The notes beneath the pieces were generated by a model. It did no database searches and was not told the origin of the DNA. It worked only from the letters and a program-made list of their open reading frames with translations. From NCBI GenBank assembly GCA_964017195.1, contig OZ024890.1:46440593-46504592 (forward strand): DNA of 64,000 nt. The letters run 5' to 3'. A program made the translations under genes and the position numbers. Position 1 is the stretch's first letter. The number at the start of each line of letters is the position of its first letter. This document shows, piece by piece, positions 22,815-31,800 of this stretch. The stretch is from Siderastrea radians (lineage: Eukaryota; Cnidaria; Anthozoa; Scleractinia; Rhizangiidae).

Positions 22815-25800
22815 ATGCTTCATTAGGGTGCTAGAGGCGGTTGAAGATGAAAAAGGAAAAACTGCAAAAGATGAGAGCTTTATTGTGTTTGCGAGTGAAG
22901 AAGTTATAGGGTAAAGTTGGTAGATATGCTTGCTATTTTCCTTCGATTTGATTCGAACATGTGATCTGCATATGAAAATTGCGGGAGAATTGAACTGAAA
23001 GACCATGAGAGGCTTTTGTAACACATTTCTAAACGCCGTTGACAATGACTGTTTGGAATCTTTGGCCCTTAAGGAACTTATTTGATGTTCTCGCTTCATG
23101 AACTCTTGTAGCGCAATACGTGTTGCTATGCATCACATATTTGCTGCCGCCAAACATTTTACTTCCACGTACATGAAAATCTAACATGCAGCCGGTGAAT
23201 TTCTAAGATTGGAATGTTAGCTGACGACAAACTGTACTGAAAGGCATTAAAAGTAGAAGATATAGAGTTGCAAATGGTATTTTAATTACAGTAATTATAG
23301 TGTAAAAAAAAACGGCACATGAATAACCGGGCCAAGGCAACAATTACGACGAAAATATCACCAATTTAAGTCCAGAAGTACGTGAAGAAAGAGAGAGCGC
23401 TATACCTCGAAAACAAAATGATTCTATCAGCCGGGTATTTAGGGAACTTGGAATTTTTACTAATAAATCTGCTCCAAAGGAATTTGTTTTTGTGGCTGTA
23501 ATGGGAAAGATATAAACGGCAATCTTTGGTTTCTTGAGCCCGGCTGCAGTTTAAATGTGAATTCACACCTAACAACAATAACAATAAGTAACCATAAGTA
23601 GCCTGAAACGTATTTGATTGTGTTAATTTCTTGTCCTTCATAGTGTAGCATTTCCTTCCTCATGGCGTACATGGGATATCATCAAGAAAAACTTGTTATC
23701 TGATTCTCGATATTTAATATATACTCTCTCTTAAGGATGCGTGATTCTCTTGTAGCGAGCATTTAAGTGGCTGTCCACTCAATCTTGATCAAGGTTTCTA
23801 TTTCTTTTAAACTTTGTGTACCAGGATGATATAAGATTAAAGAAAACGTTTGTTGGTAATCGTCAGAAGACCCGAAAGCAAGCGGGTTAAGTGGTAATAC
23901 AAACGTTTCACAAAATTATGACTTCCTCTGACAATATTTGGTAGTTTTTGCTGGCGAGCATTAGCGAGACAGCATACTATCCTTTACATACGGGGAAAAA
24001 TCCAACATTTGGCTGTATGTCAGATCGTTAAGCATGTGAAGTGGGTTGGTTTTTATTATCCAGGACATACGCCCGCGATGTTTCACGTCACCTGAAATTG
24101 CACATGGAGTCCTTTCGCGTCGCTAACAAGGTTGACGTGGAGTTATTCAAGTGAATTTAGGCTATGGTCATTATATTGGCCATTGACAGCGAAGGGACGC
24201 TGAATCCTATTTTTCTGAAGTGCACATTAGTTTTACTTACATATCCATCACCTTTCATTTTGTTCTCGTTGAGAGTTGAGCGACACAAATGATAAAACTA
24301 GCGTTACATATTTTTTTGTATGCGAGAAGTCGTAGGCATGAAAAGTTTCGTTACAAAGTTTATTTTGCGTTCGTTCGTTTGGTTTGCTGCGTTTGAATGG
24401 TTCGTTTGAATCGCTTAAAGTGCAAATCGATTACAGAGTTTATCGGCTGAAGCATTTACATTGCTTGAAACGTTTGAATAGCAAAAAGCAGTTGACATCT
24501 GTATGCTGAATCGGTTTTGTACATGTCGAAGCAAAATGTTTGTTGATTGTAATTTAAACAATAAATTCTGAAGAAGTTATAGGCGGCGGATAGCTTTAAT
24601 AGTTCGTGGTTACGGACAATTTGCACTTCCGGTATGTAAGGAATGAAATGTATGTAAAGATATTATATTATTCAGATTGGTTAACTGATAAAATCAATAG
24701 GAACTTGAGAACTTTGTTTGTTTGTAACAGGTGACCTCTGTGCGACTTCTAGGGAGCCTGCAAGAAAACCCTGTGGCTTGATGTGGAGAAATAAATCGTT
24801 CTTAAAGCGTGATATCGTTAAGTACGGCCTTAGGCATTCACGACAAATGTTTCAGCCTTCAGGCAAGAGCTCCATTTGGATCCTAACGACACAAGTGCAG
24901 GCCAATTGCAATCTAATTTTATAACAACGATGCAGGTCTATTTTCATTTTGAATATTTAATTAGCCTCATCACTGAAGGCAGAGAATTTGGAAGCGCTGT
25001 GTAACCATTACAGTAGTCTCCATGAGTCATTGACGATTTCGCAGGCTAAGTAGTCTCATCTTTCCGGAAAATCAATGTACCTACATCGCTTTCTTTAACA
25101 AAAAAGATGTTGTTTAAAAACCACTTTCATAACAGTTAAATGACCCTCCGAGTAACGATCCTTTTATATCTGGCAAGAAATTCTGAAGAATTTACAGGCG
25201 GCGGAAAGTCTCTTCTCCCACCCCTCCCCCCTCCCCCATACCACTGTGCGGGAAAAAAGGTCATGTCACGAGCAAAATGTCCGGTAGTTGAGAGATCAGC
25301 TTTCAATCTGGTAAAATCGACGTCATTATAAAGAGGCCGATCGTTCAGAGGCCGCGCGGAGACTCAGTGAACCGACGTACGACAAACCAGGAATGCAAGT
25401 TGCATTTTATGAGTCGGCCGGACGTGCCTGGGCACGGCGCCGCCTAGTTAGATAAAATGAAACTCCCAAGTGATTATTGCACTTGATAAAAATTTGCTAA
25501 CTCTCGAAACAGCGGTGATGCTTTCTTGTGTATATCTTTCCATTCAAGTCAAGAAATTACTTATATTTTCACCCTTTTCATACAAGCCATTTGTAAGGCG
25601 AACAGAAACAGGAATACATTGTATGCAAACTCGTGCAGGCGGAATTTTATACGCATGAAAAACGTCAAACAACAGAGCGGGAACATGGCGGAAAAATGAC
25701 TGCAAAATAATCTTCCTGTTCACGTAGCCAGTACTCACTTTCAAATTCCTAGTCTAAAGCACGCACTTTCAAATACTTTTGCGAATACTGTGAAATCTGC

Positions 25801-28800
25801 AAAAGTTTGGAGAATTCGTCTAGTCAGTTAAAAACACTGGAAGAGGAGGTTAGGACCTGGTCCCAACGAGAAGTGCAATTTTCACGAAAACTGCGAATAT
25901 TGCGATTGTTGTCAAATCTGCAAAAATTAGGAGAATTCGGCAAGTCAGTGAAAAGCAGTCAAAGAGGAGGTTATGAGGGCCCCAACAAGAGTTGTGATTT
26001 TTACGAAAACTGCGAAAATTGCGAATGCTTTGAAATCTGCAAAAAAATTGGAAAATTCGCCAAGTCAGTGAAAACTACAAAAATTACGAAACCTGCGACA
26101 ACTGGGAAAACTTGAAAAATTCATGTATAAATACAGCACGAAGTATAAAAACTTGGAATTTGTTTACAGTCTGTTAAAAGTTGCGTGTAAAGCTGTAAGA
26201 CTCCCCAAGAAAAAGTAAAAATTTTATGAGAAGTGTAAAATAGCAAAAACTTTGAAATTATTAAAGTCAGCTAAAAGCTGTGTAAAGAGTGGAATGGAGG
26301 GCACCAACGCAACTGTAGAATCCAGTTCTATGACGTGATGTTGTTATATATAACAAAAAGTGGAATCATTCTATGGTACAGTAGCTATGTTGATAGCTAT
26401 AGTTGTTATTGAAGTAAATTATACTGGTATAGTAAGCTTATTTAACAACAGAGCTTACTATCGATGGTAAAATAGTCACGCAAGTTACAAAAACAATTGC
26501 AAAATAAAATTAAATAAACATGGGTTTACTCACAAATCCATTTGTCATTGTTATGATCAAGCTGAAGGCAAAAAAATGTTGTTTCGGACCGTTACAGTTT
26601 TGTCGTTTGTGTGGTATTTTACGTGGTCATGGAAGCTTATGTCCAAGATCAGAAATTCCTATGATACTGCATCAGTGAAGGTTAAAATCTTATGAAGGAA
26701 AGATAGTCGGTAGTATGAAATAATATTGTCGTCGAAGTTTCAGTTTAAAGCTTGCTCCATATCCTCGACCCCAAATCAGCAATGCCTTGCACTTTATAGC
26801 GCTCAATATGTGTGAAGGCCATTTAAAAATTCATCTGATATTGTCTTGCTTTAATTAGTTTCCCTGTGAATGCTTCATGTGCGATATGGCCTTTCATTAG
26901 GAAGATTGTCGTTTCTGTTTTGTTCACGAGTGCACCAAAAACACTCAACTGAAAGATTGTTGTTACCACGAAGCTGCGGCAACAAAATGTTTGATGTTTC
27001 TCACTGGGATGAAAACTTTAATATGATGAAGGTCAGAAATTCCTGTCATCACTGAAAATGAAAATTATATGTAGGAACGACAAAATTTGGTACAGTGGAA
27101 CAGAGTTATTGTGGAAGTTTTTGCCTATAAATGCATATTTGTCAATTAATCCCCGATCCCACATCAGAAACAATTTTTTTTACCGCATCCTATCGTGTCA
27201 AGCCAATTATTTTGCTGCAGCAATGCAATGCTACATGTATTAATGAAATCTCTAATATAAAAAGTGAATTACCGTTGTGACGTGAAGACTTACTGATTGT
27301 CATTCCTTGTTGTGCTGTCATAAGAAAAAGTCGCCCAAGTGATCAAATTTAGCAGGGCACTTACTGCGACTCTGGAGGGAGACTGGCACTGAATGCTATC
27401 CTCGTCTTATCGCGTCATATAACATGAATCTATGAATGTTCCTCGTTCTAAAATAGTTTAGCCTGAGATGCAACAGGCATAGTTATAAAAGCTTTTAGCG
27501 CGAGATATAACGAATATCCCTCGTTCTAAATACACCTAGCGCGAGATATAACAGGCTATAACGAATATAAAAGCTCCTAGCGCGAGATATAACATAAATC
27601 TATGAATATCCCTCTTTAATTTCTAAAAGCTCCTAAAAACAGAAACTTATGAAATATCCCTTGATCATAACGAGCCAGACGTTCTTAGCAACCAAAAATT
27701 ACCTTGGGATCCCGCAAAGATACGTGTCTTTAAGACACGTATCTCACACTGTCCTAGCATTAGTTATACTGCAAAATAATTAAACATTACATCCTGCTTC
27801 ACTCAATCGGCCAAACCTGAAATTAGGATATCAACGCTAAGATTCTCCAACTTGTTGGGCACCTCTGAGATATTTGCGAATTTTCGCAGTTTTCGTAATT
27901 CTCGTAATTTTAGTAAAATTTGTCCTTTTCATTGGGCCTATCTGAGGCAGTCTTGTAACTGAAAAAAATAGAGTCGATTTTTTACTTATTAGTTTAGTAT
28001 TACCACCACCAATAAACAGAAAAACGATAATAGGTGTCTTAATCACTTGTGCTTGACAAATTGTCTTCTCAATAAACTATTCTTTTCGTACCGTATTTTT
28101 TCCATACTGTGTTTAATTTCAAATAGTTGTTTGGAAGTCTGCAACCAATAGGAGCTGACATCATCCTGCCATTTACCTCAGTCTGGGCCTCAGTCTGTTG
28201 TAGCTTATGTCGCTATATGTTTTTTTATGTCGCTAAAAAAAAGATTTTGGCTTAAGACCCTTCTTTTTATTAGTATAAATTATGTTAGAACGTCTTTTGT
28301 CAAGAAAGAAAGTGTGCCAAACTAAAATGTTTCAAGAACTTAATTCCGAACTGTAGCTGAAACGCTGATGAAAGCAATGTCTTGTTATTGATTTTTCAGG
28401 CGGCAATGTCTTATTATTGATTCTTTCAGGCGGCTTCTACTCGGACACTGAAGCTTTTGTCAGTGACAGCTGCCGAAGGTGCCCTAAGGGAACCTTCGTT
28501 CCCTATGGGAAAGCACCTGGAACAAGTGCAAGTGATTGCATTGCTTGTCCGCAAGGTAAATTAATTAAAACAATGCATCTTCAGGATCGCAAAACCGATA
28601 CGTCAGTTTAATTTTAGAATCCCTTATCTGGGAAGGCCTATATCCGGTTTTCAGAAACAAAACATTTTATCAATACAGGACAAAGTTTTGGCCTGCTATG
28701 CCAAACTTTGACCTTAAAGTCAGGACAAAGTTTGCATGCATTAGAACTCAACCCAACTCTCCAACTAACTCTCGGCCCAGCTCAGCTTCCTGTAGCTTGA

Positions 28801-31800
28801 AAATAAACATGGATTAAATATAAGCTAGTAAACCTCCTCTCTTCCACGTCCTCTCTTATGAACAGGTACAGACACTGCCGCATTCGCAGGATTTCGCGCC
28901 TGTAAATGTTTGAATGGATTCTACCGCACTCATCTTTTCGAAAGCTGCACACCATGTGATAAAGACGGCGGATGGAAATGTGAGGATGACTACGCTTCAC
29001 TCAAAGAAGGTTATTGGTGGAAATGGGAGAATGAAAACCACAGATTACTTTATGAACAATTTACTGACAATCTTAAGAATGAATCTTTTCGTCCTTCACT
29101 CCGCTCCAATTCTTCCAGGGATAATCTCACCCTCATTGAGTACCCTTTCCCTCTTCCACGGCCACACAAATGTCCACAGAATGAAACCTGTACTGGAGGT
29201 CTAAGTTCTTTGTGTAGTCCTGGTTATGAAGGTCCGTTGTGTGAAGTTTGCAGTGACGGATACTATAAACAACTGAAAAAATGTAGAAAATGTCCCACAA
29301 AGGAATGGATGGCTGGGCAGCTTTCAATAATGGCAGCAGTGGTGGTAATAGTCATTGCAGTCGTTGTATGGACTATCAAAAAGAAGAGCAAAAATATTAA
29401 AGGACGCTCCTTAGTAGATGTCATTCTTGGGAGGTTGAAAATTGTGATCGGCTTCTACCAAGTAACATTTGGAGTACTAGAAGCATTCTCGTACATCAAA
29501 TGGCCGGACTCTCTCGCAGTTATCGGAAAATATTCTGAGACGTTGCAGCTAAACGTTCTTCAGATTGCTCCAATCAACTGCCTCTTTCCAAATTTGAAGG
29601 TCGACGCATTCGGAAGCTTGTTTGCCACGCTCACTATAAACGCTGCTGCCATCGTCGTTGCATTTGCTGTTTACAGACTTAGCAAAATACGACTGAAAAC
29701 TCTAAACAAAGAAGAGAAATTCAAGAAAATGTCTCAGATAAAAGAGTTGATTTACAGGAACTTATTTTTCTTCCTCTACGTGACGTACCTGAGCACGTGC
29801 TCCAAGACAGCAAGTGTTCTTCCCCTTGCTTGCCGTGATGTTTGCTATGACCAAAAGAAAGAGAGTTGCCAAACGTTCCTGAAAGCAGACTTTACCGTCG
29901 AATGCACAGGGAAAAAATACAACAGATTAGTTTTCGTTGCATACTGTGCCGTTTTCTACATAATTCTTCTGCCTACTGCAGCCATGGTGACTACTTGGAG
30001 ACAACGAAACGCGATCAGCAAAAATGAAAACGAATCCAACAACGAGACAAGCGACAGTAAAGATCAAAGCACTGAGGTTTTAAGAGGATTGAGGTTTGTG
30101 TATGAGAACTACAAACCTCATTCGTGGTATTGGGAGTTGGTCGAAACAGTTCGTAAAGTAATCCTAACATCTGGCTTGATTCTTGTGGGAGGCGAGAGCA
30201 GAGCCTACATTGGGTTAGCGTGCGTGATGTCAGGTCTCTACGGAATGTTGTTTGCCTTAAAGAAACCTATAATCGACCCGTTTGAAAACAAGTTAATGCT
30301 GTCCTCTCTTGCCGTCACCTTTGTCAACCTTGGAATAGGAGCAGTGAGTAGAATACCTAAAGAGGGTATACCTTCCTCCATCGATCCTTACATGGACAGC
30401 GTAATGTTCAAGGCACTGGTTTTTGGAGCTAATTCCTTGGTGATTGGTCTGCTTGCGGGTAAGCATAAAGTTGGTTAATTTATTTCCTTCAACTTCTGAA
30501 GTAACGTAAATAATCATTCCCTGTGCACTACTCATGAAGTAGATTTTAATGGGCCATTTCCGAGTTGCCTTGTACCTCTTTCTCAAAGCAAGTCTTGGTG
30601 CATGGCCTTTTATATCAAAATGAGTTCCATCCACATGCATATCAAACTCATTTTCATATGAAAGGCCATGCACCAAGACTCGCTTTGAGAAAGAGGCACA
30701 AGGCAATTCGGAAATCGCATATTCATCAATTTAATAAGCTTATGGGCTCCACCTGTCTAGTTTGTATGATTGCTGTCTGTTGTCTTAGATTGTGGGCTAC
30801 AGGTTCAAAATTTATATACTTATATTACGTATTCCCTTATGAATTAAATGGCAGCTGCACAGCAAACTGAGGTTGTTGTTCGTACTGCTGAAACGTGCGG
30901 TTCGAACTTCTGCTCTGACCAACAGAAGTCAGTCATAATTATTGTTATGTTCAGTTCGCGTAAATATCGATTTTGCCAGTATGTGGTCCTATTTAGCTTC
31001 TTCTCTATTGTACTTTGCCTTGTTTAATTGAGCCAATAAGCCTAAATAACGTTGACGTGATCCTTACGGGGGTCAAAATAGGCGACCGGCACATAACTCT
31101 CACGAAATTGTCACTATTGAGGAGATTTCAAGATGTCAACAGGCTCCCGACGTGATCGAGATCTGGTATTCGAATGAGCGAGTGACTTAGCGAGACCAAG
31201 AAAAGGAACGAGCTAGCGATAATATTGATGATGATGTTGCTCCTCGTTCCCAATAACACAGTTAGGTGATAAGAATGCTACTAAGGTTATAAGAGTGCTA
31301 TTTTGCTAGCACTCTGTGGGGCTCCATCTTCTAGCAGTACAGAAAGGAAGGAATTTTGTCGTAGTGGTTGTTCAAGGTCACTGGACGATTGATTGGTATG
31401 TTAATGATAGATCGGGATGGGGAGGAAGAGGACTGATATTTTGACTACAGTTTTCTTGGGCACAGGGCTAAATTAATGCAATGCATTTACCACGCTTATT
31501 TGAAGGAATTCGAAAAATGGTAGCACGACTGATTGTTATACACAACAATTTTCAAGAGGGTTTTGGACATATTTGGATCAAAATACGCCATTTAAAAGGT
31601 GCAAGCAAATGGGAAAACTCTAGGAGACTAGATCTGAATGGGCCGGACATTGAAGTACCCTGAATGGGTCAAAGCAACGAATTAATTGCTGTAATTGTTC
31701 CAGGATAGAATATAGCATTTTCCTCAAATAGAAGACTTATCCAAATTTCAGCAAATGAGAAATGAGGCATACATTTTGTGTCTTGGACTTCCTAGGGATT

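Noticed and set aside
22590..22914. Poly-Asp and poly-Met plus-strand frames
   Set aside because: Pure microsatellite translation.
22422..23099. 225-codon minus-strand frame with poly-Ile/Val
   Set aside because: Produced by the (GAT)n tract; no family motif outside the repeat.
24718..24924. Extra cysteine-rich exon of the LRR gene
   Set aside because: An AG precedes it and phase 1 would fit, but there is no CxxCPxG layout and no donor before the stop.
30293..30870. 137-codon minus and 101-codon plus frames after exon F
   Set aside because: Both run through the 160-bp palindrome, which explains their shared start sequence.
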